A stretch of DNA of 33,089 bases from Prolixibacteraceae bacterium (GTDB lineage Bacteria; Bacteroidota; Bacteroidia; Bacteroidales; Prolixibacteraceae), in assembly GCA_028377305.1 (NCBI GenBank), contig JAONJW010000029.1, positions 1-33,089 of the forward strand, given 5' to 3'. This document shows, piece after piece, positions 7,551 to 15,875 of this stretch; the first letter of the stretch is position 1, and each line of letters opens with the position of its first letter. Both the position numbers and the translations under genes were made by a program. Under the pieces are notes generated by a model. That model worked only from the letters and a program-made list of their open reading frames with translations. It was not told where the DNA came from and ran no database searches.

Positions 7551-7876
7551 ATCTACAGCTTACTCTTCACATCTGGTCATCTCCAATGCAACCATACCCC
7601 CTTGGTTATATAAAAACCTAATTCTCATATACGCGAATTAGATGTCACACTCAAAAACCACAACGATATCAACCCCTTACAAAGAAGAAACAATGTAATA
7701 ATTCTCACATATAGGATTTACTTTTCACAGAAAGACCAATAAACCTTAATCATCAAACCCTAAAATAGCCGACAATGATCATTTGAATCTAATTATCATG
7801 AGTTGATTGAGAGGGATACAATCATTAATATATATTCGTAAAGAATAATTATGATTATAACTCTATTTTACATATA
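7551..7876. other. Non-coding gap before the cytochrome gene
   Basis: No gene recognised. A 7-bp inverted repeat CTAATTC/GAATTAG lies near 7617-7640. No consensus promoter for the cytochrome gene could be located. Confidence 0.35.
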
Positions 7877-8218
7877 ATGAAACATAAAATTCGTATGTTT
7901 GGTTGTTTAATCGCAATAACACTTGCAGGATGTACCTACAAAAACATAGATCTTGAGAAGCTGGAAAGGGTAACCTTTACAAAAGATATCACACCTATTT
8001 TCAACAACCGATGTACCATATGCCACAGAGAAGAAGGACCTGCATTCTCTCTCAAGCCATCTGTAGCATATCAAACACTCAAAGATCATGGATTAGTCAA
8101 TGGAAACAATTCTATCCTCTTGACTAAACTAAAAAAAAGGCATTCGACAAGTCTCATTAATGAAAATCAACTGAAGAAAATTGAACTATGGATCAAAGAA
8201 GGCGCTTTGGAAAACTAA
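7877..8218 (+). CDS. Monohaem c-type cytochrome lipoprotein
   Basis: 113 aa. Lipobox ITLAGC (Cys19) anchors it to a membrane. One haem-c attachment site CTICH (Cys46, Cys49, His50) follows the typical FTKDITPIFNNRC approach of small periplasmic cytochromes of the planctomycete-type cytochrome family. The end KKIELWIKEGALEN matches the W-I-x-x-G-A helix of that family. The distal ligand usually comes from an HMPP-type motif; here the equivalent position reads RHSTSL with no Met anywhere after the haem site, so the sixth ligand may be His or absent. Its last 31 bases overlap the start of the DUF5777 barrel gene, so the two are almost certainly co-translated and function together in the envelope, possibly in electron transfer. 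Confidence 0.85.
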   Translation: MKHKIRMFGCLIAITLAGCTYKNIDLEKLERVTFTKDITPIFNNRCTICHREEGPAFSLKPSVAYQTLKDHGLVNGNNSILLTKLKKRHSTSLINENQLKKIELWIKEGALEN

Positions 8219-9081
8219 TCCTTTATGTTTTTCTATGTTTAGTCTCTTTTTCGGCTCAAGGAAATAGCCGATTAAAAAGAGAGAGTAAGAGTAAAGAGCT
8301 ACTTCCTCTATTTTGGGGAACCAATATCGAAAACCTACAGACATCTCAGCCTCTACCTCAGGGCAACTTACAATTACGGGTCTTTCACCGATTTGGTGCA
8401 ATAAGCGATGGGGCTTCTGAGATGTTTGGTATCTACTCTCCAAGCAACATCACCTTGGGACTGGGGTATGGTATCACTTCAAACTTATCCGTAATCTTAG
8501 ATGCGGAGAAAGAAAAACGAATCTACGACCTATCTCTAAAGTATCGTATCCTTACACAGAAGTTAGATAACAGCATGCCTTTTTCTCTAACCTACATTCT
8601 CACCACAAGTTATGGAGGAATGAGCGACGAGAACTATGGGGTTTCCTATAAGCCAGCGAACCGTTGGAGTTATCTAAATCAATTGATATTAGAAAAACAG
8701 CTAGGCAATAATGCCAATATTATGGCAGGGGGATACTACACCCATCATAATGCATCCAATCCTAAACAACCTCATGATGTAGGAGCCTTATCACTGGCAA
8801 TGGGCTATCGCCTTTATAAAAAATTGGGGGTATTTACAACTTACCAACATAACTTTACATTAGGAGCCATCTCAGGAGAAGATAAGCGAATCAAAATAGG
8901 TAACGATAGGCTATCTGCAGGCGTCAGTTATGGGACACCAACCCATAAATTACAACTATTTGTTTCCAATCAATATGGAATCAGCACAGGAGATAATATG
9001 GTAAACAATGTCTACGATATCTCTTCCGATAACCTAAGAATTGGGTTTAATATATCTGTGAGACTACATCACAAGAAATAA
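8188..9081 (+). CDS. DUF5777-family outer-membrane beta-barrel protein
   Basis: 297 aa. N-terminal signal peptide (LILYVFLCLVSFSAQG). The mature start ELLPLFWGTNIENLQTSQPLPQGNLQLRVFHRFG is the signature of DUF5777 barrels, and the rest alternates short amphipathic strands with Gly/Tyr/Asn turns to a C-terminal strand (LRIGFNISVRLHHKK). The only possible start is the ATG at 8188, inside the cytochrome gene, since no other in-frame start precedes the signal peptide. DUF5777 genes often sit beside c-type cytochrome genes in Bacteroidota; a porin-cytochrome-like arrangement is possible but unproven. A 13-bp-stem terminator follows. Confidence 0.85.
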   Translation: MDQRRRFGKLILYVFLCLVSFSAQGNSRLKRESKSKELLPLFWGTNIENLQTSQPLPQGNLQLRVFHRFGAISDGASEMFGIYSPSNITLGLGYGITSNLSVILDAEKEKRIYDLSLKYRILTQKLDNSMPFSLTYILTTSYGGMSDENYGVSYKPANRWSYLNQLILEKQLGNNANIMAGGYYTHHNASNPKQPHDVGALSLAMGYRLYKKLGVFTTYQHNFTLGAISGEDKRIKIGNDRLSAGVSYGTPTHKLQLFVSNQYGISTGDNMVNNVYDISSDNLRIGFNISVRLHHKK

Positions 9082-9100
9082 TCAAAACCATGACTGATAT

Positions 9101-9142
9101 AGCTATCCTAAGTTACAATGAAAATAACTTGGGATAGTTTAA
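9101..9142 (+). terminator. Terminator after the DUF5777 gene
   Basis: CTATCCTAAGTTA (9103-9115) pairs with TAACTTGGGATAG (9125-9137) with one G-T wobble, followed by TTTAAGG. Confidence 0.7.
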
Positions 9143-9394
9143 GGAAACCTTGTTGCGTAAAAGAAATCTATGGCTATCTATTATAAACATTGAATGAAAA
9201 GTTATTATGGGCAAAACAGGTGGCGAGCCAACATTAGATTATTTCGACAGAAATATCCCTAGTTATGATACCAATCTATCCACAAGTAGTTCCAATATAG
9301 CATGCAGAGGGCTTTTAATGAATAATAAATGGGGCGATACTCATAGCCTCTCATCGTAAGAAACTTGCCTTATCAATCCACATTAAACAATAAA
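9143..9394. other. Non-coding stretch with a short orphan frame
   Basis: Mostly featureless. A 50-codon frame at 9207-9359 (starts MGKTGGEPTLDYF, contains IACRGLLMNNKWGD) faintly resembles the plug region of SusC/TonB receptors (G-x-x-xGEP ... IRG ... WGD) and might be a relic, but the match is too weak to call. Confidence 0.3.
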
Positions 9395-9416
9395 AAAAGA
9401 CCTCCAGGTCTTTTCT
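9395..9416 (+). terminator. Short bidirectional hairpin upstream of the HxH gene
   Basis: AAAAGACCT and AGGTCTTTT face each other across CC, preceded by A-runs and followed by CTAAAT. This is a compact terminator-like palindrome. Confidence 0.45.
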
Positions 9417-9481
9417 AAATAGAGGTTCATAGAAAATATTGCTACTTTTATTTAATCTAATTTAGCTATCTTAGCCCCACG

Positions 9482-9850
9482 ATGACCAAGCGTGTTAATA
9501 AAATAGCGACAATCTCTTCAAGATTTCTAGTTCTTGGAGTGTTACTATGGATGCAAATGCTATCCTTAGTGACTATGCACTCGCACACCTTGGAAAATGG
9601 TGAAGTGATATGGCACTTCCACCCACTAAGCTCATCAGAACAACCGGGAACCACTGGGCATCAACACAATAACGCCACTAACTATTATGGATTCTCTTGG
9701 CAATCAACAACATGGTTGCTTTCAGATAAACCCATCGTTCCTACCAACACTATTCACATTCATAAGACAAGCCAATATGTTCAGATCGATCGTGTTGTTC
9801 TTATTGAGTGTCCATCAAAAAAACTTCGGGGACCCCCATCATTTTCATAA
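9482..9850 (+). CDS. Small membrane-anchored/secreted protein with four HxH motifs, probable metal binder
   Basis: 122 aa. A hydrophobic N-terminal segment (~14-31) serves as signal or anchor. The rest carries eight histidines arranged as exactly four HxH pairs (HSH 33-35, HFH 45-47, HQH 60-62, HIH 92-94) and ends with an RGPP motif. Such His-rich small proteins with a C-terminal RGPP are recurrent next to metal-related TonB receptors in Bacteroidota, and the next gene is one. The likely role is periplasmic capture or sensing of Zn, Cu or Ni (inference). A near-consensus -7 box (TATCTTAG, 9467-9474) ends only 7 nt before the ATG, so the mRNA may be leaderless or nearly so. Confidence 0.6.
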   Translation: MTKRVNKIATISSRFLVLGVLLWMQMLSLVTMHSHTLENGEVIWHFHPLSSSEQPGTTGHQHNNATNYYGFSWQSTTWLLSDKPIVPTNTIHIHKTSQYVQIDRVVLIECPSKKLRGPPSFS

Positions 9851-10164
9851 ATAATACCAACTCTATTTTAGAATGGTGCATCAATCATTATGTCTATATC
9901 TTGCTTTGTCTGGATTAAATATGAAGATATCACCATGATTAGGATCATTATATTTTATGGTAGTTGATAAAATTTAACATTAAACCATTTTAATATCGTG
10001 TTGGTAGCATCATTCAATTACTTTATTCGTAGATGTTGAACAACCCAAATAGGTGATTGGCGACATATCTACGTCCGTATACCATCCCGTTTTATTTATG
10101 GTATATCGATCTACTGCACAAATAAGGTGTAACGATAAATATACACAACACAATTCAAGAGTAA
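9851..10164. other. Gap between HxH gene and TonB receptor
   Basis: 314 bp with no gene. No consensus promoter, terminator or riboswitch (in particular no cobalamin element) could be recognised, so it is open whether the two genes are co-transcribed. Confidence 0.4.
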
Positions 10165-12546
10165 ATGAAATTATTTAAGATATTATTATGTTGCACACTT
10201 ATGTGTTTCATATCAATGGGAAACCTACAAGCTAACACTAAAAAATCTCCAGTAAACAGCATTACTGGAACTATCACTTCTGAAAAACAAGCACTTCCAT
10301 TTGTAAGCGTATTTATTTCTGGCACAACCATAGGAGTAGCTTCTGATCTAGATGGAAAATATACGCTCAAAGGTCTTCCATTTGGGAAACACACCATCAT
10401 GTGTAAGGCAGTAGGCTATAAGCCTGTTTCAAAAGAGATCGATATTCAAAATGGATCTTCTATTGTATTAGATCTTGATATGAAAGAAGATAAAATCGGT
10501 TTAGACCAAGTCGTAATTACAGCAAACCGTAATGAGACCAACAGAAAAGAGGCTGCAGTGATTGTAAACACCATTAGTCCAAAACTTTTCACTCAAACAA
10601 GTGCTATCACATTAAGTGAGGGATTAAATTTCTCACCTGGAGTACGTATGGAGACAGACTGTCAAAACTGTGGATTCACACAGGTACGAATGAATGGTAT
10701 GGAAGGTGCTTATTCGCAAATATTAATCAATGGTCGTTCCATCTTTAGTGGTCTTGCATCGGTTTATGGGCTAGAACTAATTCCTGCAAACATGATCGAA
10801 AGAGTAGAGGTTGTGAGAGGGGGTGGATCTGCACTATACGGATCGAATGCCATTGCTGGAACCATCAATATGATTACCAAAGACCCCATCAACAATACAT
10901 TCCAACTATCTTCGACCTACAATAGTATTGGTATCGGAACAGACGAAACTCCTGCCAATGATATCAATGTTAACTTCAATGCATCTATGACCACTGAAGA
11001 CAACAAGGCAGGGATCTCTCTTTTCGGTTTCTACCGAGATAAAGATGCTTATGATGTCAATGGGGATGGATTCTCCGATATCGCCGAAATAAACAATAAG
11101 ACTATCGGATTTCGTAGTTTCTTGAAAACAGGAGTTCGTAGCAAACTGACATTTGACTATTTCCATATCGATGAAGATCGCCGTGGCGGAGATCAACTAG
11201 ATAAACCTGAAATAGAAGCGGTGATTGCTGAGAGCGTACAGCATAAGGTCAATACTATTACATCAGATTGGAAACTTTTCACCCAAAATGATGGAGTGCT
11301 TAGTATCTATGGATCGATGCAACATATTAACCGTGATTCATACTATGGTGCTGACCATGATCCGGCTGCTTTCGGTCAAACAACAGACTTTGCCTACAAC
11401 TTTGGAGCACAATACAACCAGAAATTCGACCTTAACTATATCAATACCGACTTGACAGTAGGTATTGAAAACACAGGAGACAACCTGAATGATAACAAGA
11501 TCGATAAAACGGCTCCAAACAATCCTCTTAAGACGAACATAACAGATCAAACACTCAATACAACAGGAGCTTTTGCTCAGCTCGAATTTAAATCATCGAG
11601 GGCTACACTAAGTCTTGGGGGTAGATATGACCATTTTAATGTATTGGATAATATAGAGAAGAAAAGTGCAGTCCCTTCTGGTAATGTCTTTTCACCACGA
11701 CTTTCAATCAAATATGATATTACAAAATGGTCACAACTTCGTGGAAGTGTATCCACTGGATACCGTGCACCACAAGTATTTAATGAAGACCTACACATAG
11801 AGGTCTCTCAAGCTCGTAAAGTGATCCACGTTAACGACCCAAATCTAAAACAAGAGTCTTCGGTTAGCTATACTGCCTCTTATAGCATCACTCCCGACAT
11901 TGGAGAACACAAAAGTTTACAGTTCCTTATCGAAGGTTTTTACACAAAACTTAACGATACTTTTGTCTTTGATTATGGAGTTCCTGACGAGAACAAAGTC
12001 GTTACTTATACTAGAAAAAATGCCGAAAGTGGAAGTGTCGTAAAAGGTTTTAACTTTGAGCTTAATGCAGCTTTAGGACGAAAGTTTACCATCCAATCTG
12101 GATACACTATCCAAAGAAGCTTCTTCAATGATCCAACAGAAAATAGTATCGAAGGCTATGCTAATTACTTCCGTACGCCAGAGAACTACGGATACTTAAC
12201 CATCGCATATAGCCCTGTTAGAGATTGGACCATCTCTGCGAACGGAACCTATACAGGCACAATGTTGGTTCCTTATTCAGGAAACACTAACCCAACAGAT
12301 GCAGAAGGAAACTTCATTACCACAGTTAATCAAAGTCCTGACTTTTATGATCTAGGCCTTAGAATATCTAAAACATGGATGCTTCCTAAAGGTGTAAGTA
12401 TTGTTCTGGATGGTGGAGTGAAAAACATCTTTAACCAATATCAAACAGACTTTGATAAAGGAGGAGATAGAGACTCTGGATATATTTACGGCCCAGCCCA
12501 ACCAAGAACGATTTTCTTCGGAATCAAAATTGGAAACCTTCTATAA
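10165..12546 (+). CDS. TonB-dependent outer-membrane receptor, probably for a metal or metal complex
   Basis: 793 aa. Signal peptide (residues 1-24, ending LQANT); carboxypeptidase-regulatory-like domain ~33-108; TonB-box-like DQVVITA (114-120); plug domain ~125-240 with VRMNGMEGAYSQILINGRSIF and ERVEVVRGGGSALYGSNAIAGTINMITK; 22-strand barrel to the end. The plug contains CQNC (Cys166, Cys169) just before the FTQVRMNG motif, a feature of a widespread Bacteroidota receptor subfamily and a plausible metal or disulfide site. It lies downstream of the four-HxH protein, which supports metal uptake; the exact ligand cannot be read from the sequence. It is followed by a very strong terminator. Confidence 0.92.
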   Translation: MKLFKILLCCTLMCFISMGNLQANTKKSPVNSITGTITSEKQALPFVSVFISGTTIGVASDLDGKYTLKGLPFGKHTIMCKAVGYKPVSKEIDIQNGSSIVLDLDMKEDKIGLDQVVITANRNETNRKEAAVIVNTISPKLFTQTSAITLSEGLNFSPGVRMETDCQNCGFTQVRMNGMEGAYSQILINGRSIFSGLASVYGLELIPANMIERVEVVRGGGSALYGSNAIAGTINMITKDPINNTFQLSSTYNSIGIGTDETPANDINVNFNASMTTEDNKAGISLFGFYRDKDAYDVNGDGFSDIAEINNKTIGFRSFLKTGVRSKLTFDYFHIDEDRRGGDQLDKPEIEAVIAESVQHKVNTITSDWKLFTQNDGVLSIYGSMQHINRDSYYGADHDPAAFGQTTDFAYNFGAQYNQKFDLNYINTDLTVGIENTGDNLNDNKIDKTAPNNPLKTNITDQTLNTTGAFAQLEFKSSRATLSLGGRYDHFNVLDNIEKKSAVPSGNVFSPRLSIKYDITKWSQLRGSVSTGYRAPQVFNEDLHIEVSQARKVIHVNDPNLKQESSVSYTASYSITPDIGEHKSLQFLIEGFYTKLNDTFVFDYGVPDENKVVTYTRKNAESGSVVKGFNFELNAALGRKFTIQSGYTIQRSFFNDPTENSIEGYANYFRTPENYGYLTIAYSPVRDWTISANGTYTGTMLVPYSGNTNPTDAEGNFITTVNQSPDFYDLGLRISKTWMLPKGVSIVLDGGVKNIFNQYQTDFDKGGDRDSGYIYGPAQPRTIFFGIKIGNLL

Positions 12547-12561
12547 CGTCTTCCAACCTTA

Positions 12562-12608
12562 AAATCAAAAGCCCTTTTGCCAAATAACGGCAAAAGGGCT
12601 TTTGATTT
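12562..12608 (+). terminator. Strong terminator after the TonB receptor
   Basis: A perfect 20-bp stem (12562-12581 with 12589-12608; core AAAAGCCCTTTTGCC) with a 7-nt loop, A-rich before and T-rich after. Confidence 0.92.
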
Positions 12609-12630
12609 ATATAATCCCATACTCCTACGA

Positions 12631-12661
12631 TTTGCTTGGGTAGTTTTTCTTGCTATTTTTG
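12631..12661 (+). promoter_or_regulatory. Consensus promoter (TTTG / 19 bp / TATTTTTG)
   Basis: -33 TTTG (12631-12634), 19-bp spacer, -7 TATTTTTG (12654-12661): an exact Bacteroidota consensus. Transcription should start ~12668, about 30 nt before the coiled-coil gene. Confidence 0.8.
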
Positions 12662-12696
12662 TATAAATCAAATCACATCAAAGGAAGCAAAAAGTT

Positions 12697-13587
12697 ATGC
12701 TGAAAGATAATATCAACAATACCGAAAAGAAGAAAAATATTTTTGTTATCGTGCTCGCTGTAATCCTTGCAGCAATGGTGATACTGTATTTTACGGAGAG
12801 AAATCAACACAATGAAGTCCTAACGGAGATGGGGCAAGAGAAGGACTCTATTCTGTCAGAACTTACACAGATGTCTGTTGGATACGACTCCCTAACTGTT
12901 GAGAATGACACGCTAACCCAAAACCTTCAGATGGCTTCCGAACAAGTTAGACAACTTCTGACGGAGGTAGAACAAACAAAGAAAGCAAGCTACAAACAGA
13001 TATCTAGATATCGAAAAGAAGTTACCACCCTTCGAAAGATCATGCGTAACTATATTGTTCAAATCGACTCTCTAAACAAACGAAATGCAGTACTACTTGC
13101 TGAGAACCAACAAGTAAAGAAAAAAATTGCTTCTGTGAGTGAGAAAAATGAAAAACTTTCACAAACAAATGAAGAGCTAAAAGAGCAAATATCTATCGCT
13201 GCAGTATTAGAAGCTAAAGATGTTAAAGCTTATGGTATTAACAAGAAAGGAAATGAAAACCATAAGGCCCGAAAGATCGAAAAACTTAAAGTGACATTCA
13301 CTCTTTCAAAAAACGTTACAGCCGAAAGAGGGGAGAAGAACATCTATATTCGGGTAATGGATCCTTTTGAAAACCTCCTAACTGAAGATGAAAATCAAAC
13401 CTTTGAATTTGAAGGTTCTAAAATACAATATAGTGCTCAAAGATCAGTTAATTATGAAGGAGAAGCACTTCCCGTTGCTATCTATTGGGATAACACCAAC
13501 AAACCACCTTTGTCAAAAGGAAAATATATCGTACACATATTTACTGATGGAAACAACATCGGTGAGGCATCTCTAGAGGTGAAATAA
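12697..13587 (+). CDS. Membrane-anchored coiled-coil protein of unknown function
   Basis: 296 aa. One transmembrane helix at ~15-32 (IFVIVLAVILAAMVILYF) with a short cytoplasmic tail, then a long coiled coil (~38-170; heptads rich in E, Q, K and L, with repeated DSL and ENDTL units), then a beta-rich C-terminal domain (~185-296; KVTFTLSKNVTAERGEKNIYIRVMDP ... GKYIVHIFTDGN). The domain is probably periplasmic and looks immunoglobulin-like, but no named family is recognised. Comparable anchored coiled-coil proteins are common in Bacteroidota; envelope spacing or scaffolding is a guess. It has its own consensus promoter and a strong terminator, so it is a single-gene unit. Confidence 0.85.
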   Translation: MLKDNINNTEKKKNIFVIVLAVILAAMVILYFTERNQHNEVLTEMGQEKDSILSELTQMSVGYDSLTVENDTLTQNLQMASEQVRQLLTEVEQTKKASYKQISRYRKEVTTLRKIMRNYIVQIDSLNKRNAVLLAENQQVKKKIASVSEKNEKLSQTNEELKEQISIAAVLEAKDVKAYGINKKGNENHKARKIEKLKVTFTLSKNVTAERGEKNIYIRVMDPFENLLTEDENQTFEFEGSKIQYSAQRSVNYEGEALPVAIYWDNTNKPPLSKGKYIVHIFTDGNNIGEASLEVK

Positions 13588-13604
13588 AACACCTCCGGTC
13601 GATC

Positions 13605-13644
13605 AAAAAACCTCCTAATACCATTGTATTAGGAGGTTTTTTTT
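13605..13644 (+). terminator. Terminator after the coiled-coil gene
   Basis: AAAAAACCTCCTAATA and TATTAGGAGGTTTTTT form a perfect 16-bp stem around CCATTG, ending in a run of eight T. Confidence 0.92.
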
Positions 13645-14103
13645 ATCGATATAGCCCTACAATTGATCTGCCCCCCTCCGAAATCCTAATGACCGTTCAC
13701 ATGGAACGCAATTAACACCAGTATAACCATTCACTATATCGCCAAACGACCTTCCAATCACATCGATTTCCCAAAAACATAACCGACTACAATACAGGTA
13801 TTTAGCAACACAAAAACAGCAATAACTCTTTGAAATACTATTCCATTTATCTATCTTTATAAAGAGTTGATGAAAGCAAAACTGAACACATAACAATGCA
13901 ACCAATTCTTTTGATTGTACTCTTCTCTACTAAACCTCAAAACAGCTTACCACTAAATTGGAGAAAGCATTTACATAGATATGTTCATACTCTTTAAATA
14001 TCGACAACAAAGAATAAGACGTATACTTTTTGAAACAGTATTAGGGGTTAATCATGCTTCCGATCAAATGGAACATATTCATCTCCTACCTGTTACTTAC
14101 ACT
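13645..14103. other. Gene-free stretch
   Basis: No gene recognised. An open frame of 82 codons on the minus strand (13657-13905) matches no family I know, starts at a point without promoter or start context, and is rich in Cys/Phe/Tyr as expected of random AT-rich sequence. Probably decayed DNA. Confidence 0.4.
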
Positions 14104-14119
14104 GACCCTTATAAGGGTC
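14104..14119. repeat. Perfect 16-bp palindrome
   Basis: GACCCTTATAAGGGTC is fully self-complementary. It lies 38 bp before the CCATGG-rich array and could be a protein-binding site or part of the same repetitive element. Confidence 0.7.
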
Positions 14120-14156
14120 TTCTCCTGGTTTCCTAGGTATTTCCCCCCACCTTTAA

Positions 14157-14251
14157 CCATGGTATAAGCATACTTTGTCCATGGTTAATCCATCAAAAAC
14201 CCCGAAATCGATAGACAAACCATGGATGAAGCATGGACAAACCATGGACAA
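14157..14251. repeat. CCATGG-rich direct and inverted repeat array
   Basis: Four CCATGG hexamers (14157, 14179, 14220, 14242) plus one degenerate GCATGG (14231) occur in 95 bp. TTGTCCATGGTT (14175-14186) is an exact inverted copy of AACCATGGACAA (14240-14251), and GACAAACCATGGA is directly repeated at 14214-14226 and 14236-14248. The 63-codon frame across it (14175-14366) is low-complexity and looks like a by-product of the repeats. Confidence 0.75.
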
Positions 14252-14520
14252 TCCCACTAGGAAACCCTTATCATTCCTTTACCAAATAGCTTTGAAGTAT
14301 ATAAGAAGTACTGTGTTTTCCCTCAATATTCTAGAAGCAATATTCCTAAAGCATCTTATCATATAGTTTAACGTAATAATTAAATTAAATGATTTAAAAT
14401 AGGACACAACAACTCTAATTCCCTGATATTAATGTGAGAAATTTAATAATGACTAAATATTTTTTATTTTCATAAAAAACATTTACCGATATAATTGGTG
14501 CAAAGTTATATATAGTTGTA
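14252..14520. other. Non-coding stretch before the DUF3192-like gene
   Basis: AT-rich, no gene or relic recognised. It leads into the -7 box at 14521. Confidence 0.35.
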
Positions 14521-14528
14521 TATCTTTG
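14521..14528 (+). promoter_or_regulatory. -7 element for the DUF3192-like lipoprotein gene
   Basis: TATCTTTG matches TAnnTTTG exactly. The closest -33 candidate is TTGG at 14495-14498, with a longish 22-bp spacer. The leader would be about 95 nt. Confidence 0.5.
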
Positions 14529-14630
14529 CATTAAGCATAACAATTGGAATTAACTGTTTATTAAACATATAGAGAATCAACATTACATTAAATACCTTTT
14601 ACATATTTAAGGTCATAAAACAACAATGAA

Positions 14631-15062
14631 ATGAAAAGAATCCACTTACTAGTAGCTTTTGTTGCTTTGATTATCGTTTCGTCTTGTGCGACCACAGGCA
14701 AATTAAGAACCTATAACAAGATAGGTCTTGCGAAAGTACAAGCAGGAATGAGCGAAGAGGAAGTATTGGCATTAACCAATAAAATTACAAAGTCCACTAC
14801 CGAGTTTGGTCAGTTATACAACAATCCATATAACAAGACTCTAACGACCCTAAAGAATGGGGATGTAATTTCCACCCTATGGTTCTACACAGACAAGATC
14901 TCTGCAGATGGACAGATCAACACGAACGAGTTGACACCTGTTGTGTTTGAGAACAATCAAGTGGTGGGTATTGGTTGGAAATCTTATTTAGATTTTTGCG
15001 ATGTAAAAGATATTACACCAGAAGATTATCGAGGGGTTCCATCTATCGATAAGAAGAAATAG
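14631..15062 (+). CDS. DUF3192-like lipoprotein (SmpA/BamE-type fold)
   Basis: 143 aa. The lipobox VSSC (Cys19) follows a short signal peptide. KVQAGMSEEEVLALTNK is the usual G-M-s-x-x-e-V helix start of BamE/SmpA-like small lipoproteins. The later part (NNPYNKTLTTLKNGDVISTLWFYTD ... INTNELTPVVFENNQVVGIGW) matches the pattern of DUF3192, where a Y-T-D strand and LTPlvF-x-n-x-x-vGwG close the domain. Envelope location is secure; a role in outer-membrane maintenance is only suggested by the fold. It is monocistronic and convergent with riboflavin synthase, sharing a terminator. Confidence 0.8.
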   Translation: MKRIHLLVAFVALIIVSSCATTGKLRTYNKIGLAKVQAGMSEEEVLALTNKITKSTTEFGQLYNNPYNKTLTTLKNGDVISTLWFYTDKISADGQINTNELTPVVFENNQVVGIGWKSYLDFCDVKDITPEDYRGVPSIDKKK

Positions 15063-15092
15063 GTAGTAAGACTGGATGAATATTTTCATCTC

Positions 15093-15123
15093 CAAGAGAG
15101 AATGTTGATAACATTCTCTCTTG
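15093..15123. terminator. Bidirectional terminator between DUF3192-like gene and ribE
   Basis: CAAGAGAGAATGTT and AACATTCTCTCTTG form a perfect 14-bp stem around GAT, between two convergent genes. It lies 30 nt after one stop codon and 6 nt after the other. Confidence 0.85.
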
Positions 15124-15129
15124 TATCAT

Positions 15130-15735
15130 TTATGCTTGATAAGTCATCATCTTACTTAAGTACTTACCTATAATATCAAATTCAATATTAATCACAGAAC
15201 CCTCTTTAAAGGTATGGAAGTTTGTGAACTCGTAGGTATAAGGGATAATGGCAACTTGAAATGAATCGTCCTGAGAATTAACAACAGTAAGACTCGTCCC
15301 ATTAACAGTAACAGAACCTTTCTCCACAGTCATATAGCCTTTACGAGCCATCTCTTTATCAAAAGCATATTGGAATGTGAAGTACCAACTTCCATCCACC
15401 TCTTCTACCTTCTTACAGATAGCCGTTTGGTCTACATGCCCCTGTACAATATGTCCATCTAAACGTCCATTCATCGGCATACTACGCTCTAAATTAACTT
15501 TTGAGCCTACTTCCCATGTACGTAGATTCGTCTTCTCTAACGTCTCCTTAATAGCAGTAACTGTATACGTTGAATCTGTTAAAGATACAACAGTCAAACA
15601 TACGCCATTATGTGCAATACTTTGATCAATTTTCAACTCGTCTACAAAATTACAAGACAGTGTGAAGTGATAATTCTCTTTTTCATGTTCAATGGCAACT
15701 ACTGTTCCCATTCCTTCTACAATACCTGAAAACAT
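15130..15735 (-). CDS. ribE: Riboflavin synthase, alpha subunit
   Basis: 201 aa from the ATG at 15735 (MFSGIVEG, the universal start of this enzyme; an in-frame GTG three codons earlier is unlikely). It converts two molecules of 6,7-dimethyl-8-ribityllumazine to riboflavin and a pyrimidine by-product, in the cytoplasm. Two lumazine-binding repeats are visible: the first with HNGVCLTV, the second with VNGTSLTV. The hinge SMPMNGRLDGHIVQGHVD between them is highly characteristic. The length is normal. A TACTTTTG -7 box lies at 15765-15772 on the minus strand without a clear -33. No FMN riboswitch was recognised in the short leader. Confidence 0.97.
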   Translation of the reverse strand: MFSGIVEGMGTVVAIEHEKENYHFTLSCNFVDELKIDQSIAHNGVCLTVVSLTDSTYTVTAIKETLEKTNLRTWEVGSKVNLERSMPMNGRLDGHIVQGHVDQTAICKKVEEVDGSWYFTFQYAFDKEMARKGYMTVEKGSVTVNGTSLTVVNSQDDSFQVAIIPYTYEFTNFHTFKEGSVINIEFDIIGKYLSKMMTYQA

Positions 15736-15875
15736 ATGCAACACTTTTAATTACGATTGTACTCCAAAAGTACTATTTTTTCATGACGATTCCATTCTAA
15801 GAGAAAAGATCTACACACAGGTTTTCAGTTGACGATTTCTTTTGTTATTTTGTATTAAAGTTAATTCTTTTTACG

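Noticed and set aside
9207-9359. 50-codon frame with GKTGGEP and RGLLMNNKWGD, reminiscent of a SusC plug
   Set aside because: Too short and too weak to separate from chance; mentioned only as content of the intergenic stretch.
9851-10164. Checked for a cobalamin or other riboswitch upstream of the TonB receptor
   Set aside because: No B12-box-like or other conserved riboswitch core is visible.
13657-13905. 82-codon minus-strand frame
   Set aside because: No recognisable family, no promoter, Cys/Phe-rich composition, starts at the edge of a terminator tail; likely random.
14175-14366. 63-codon plus-strand frame across the CCATGG cluster
   Set aside because: Residues are dictated by the repeats (KPWMKHGQTMDNP-like); no signal, domain or initiation context.
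15736-15830. Checked for an FMN riboswitch upstream of riboflavin synthase
   Set aside because: Leader is too short and lacks the conserved FMN-element segments.
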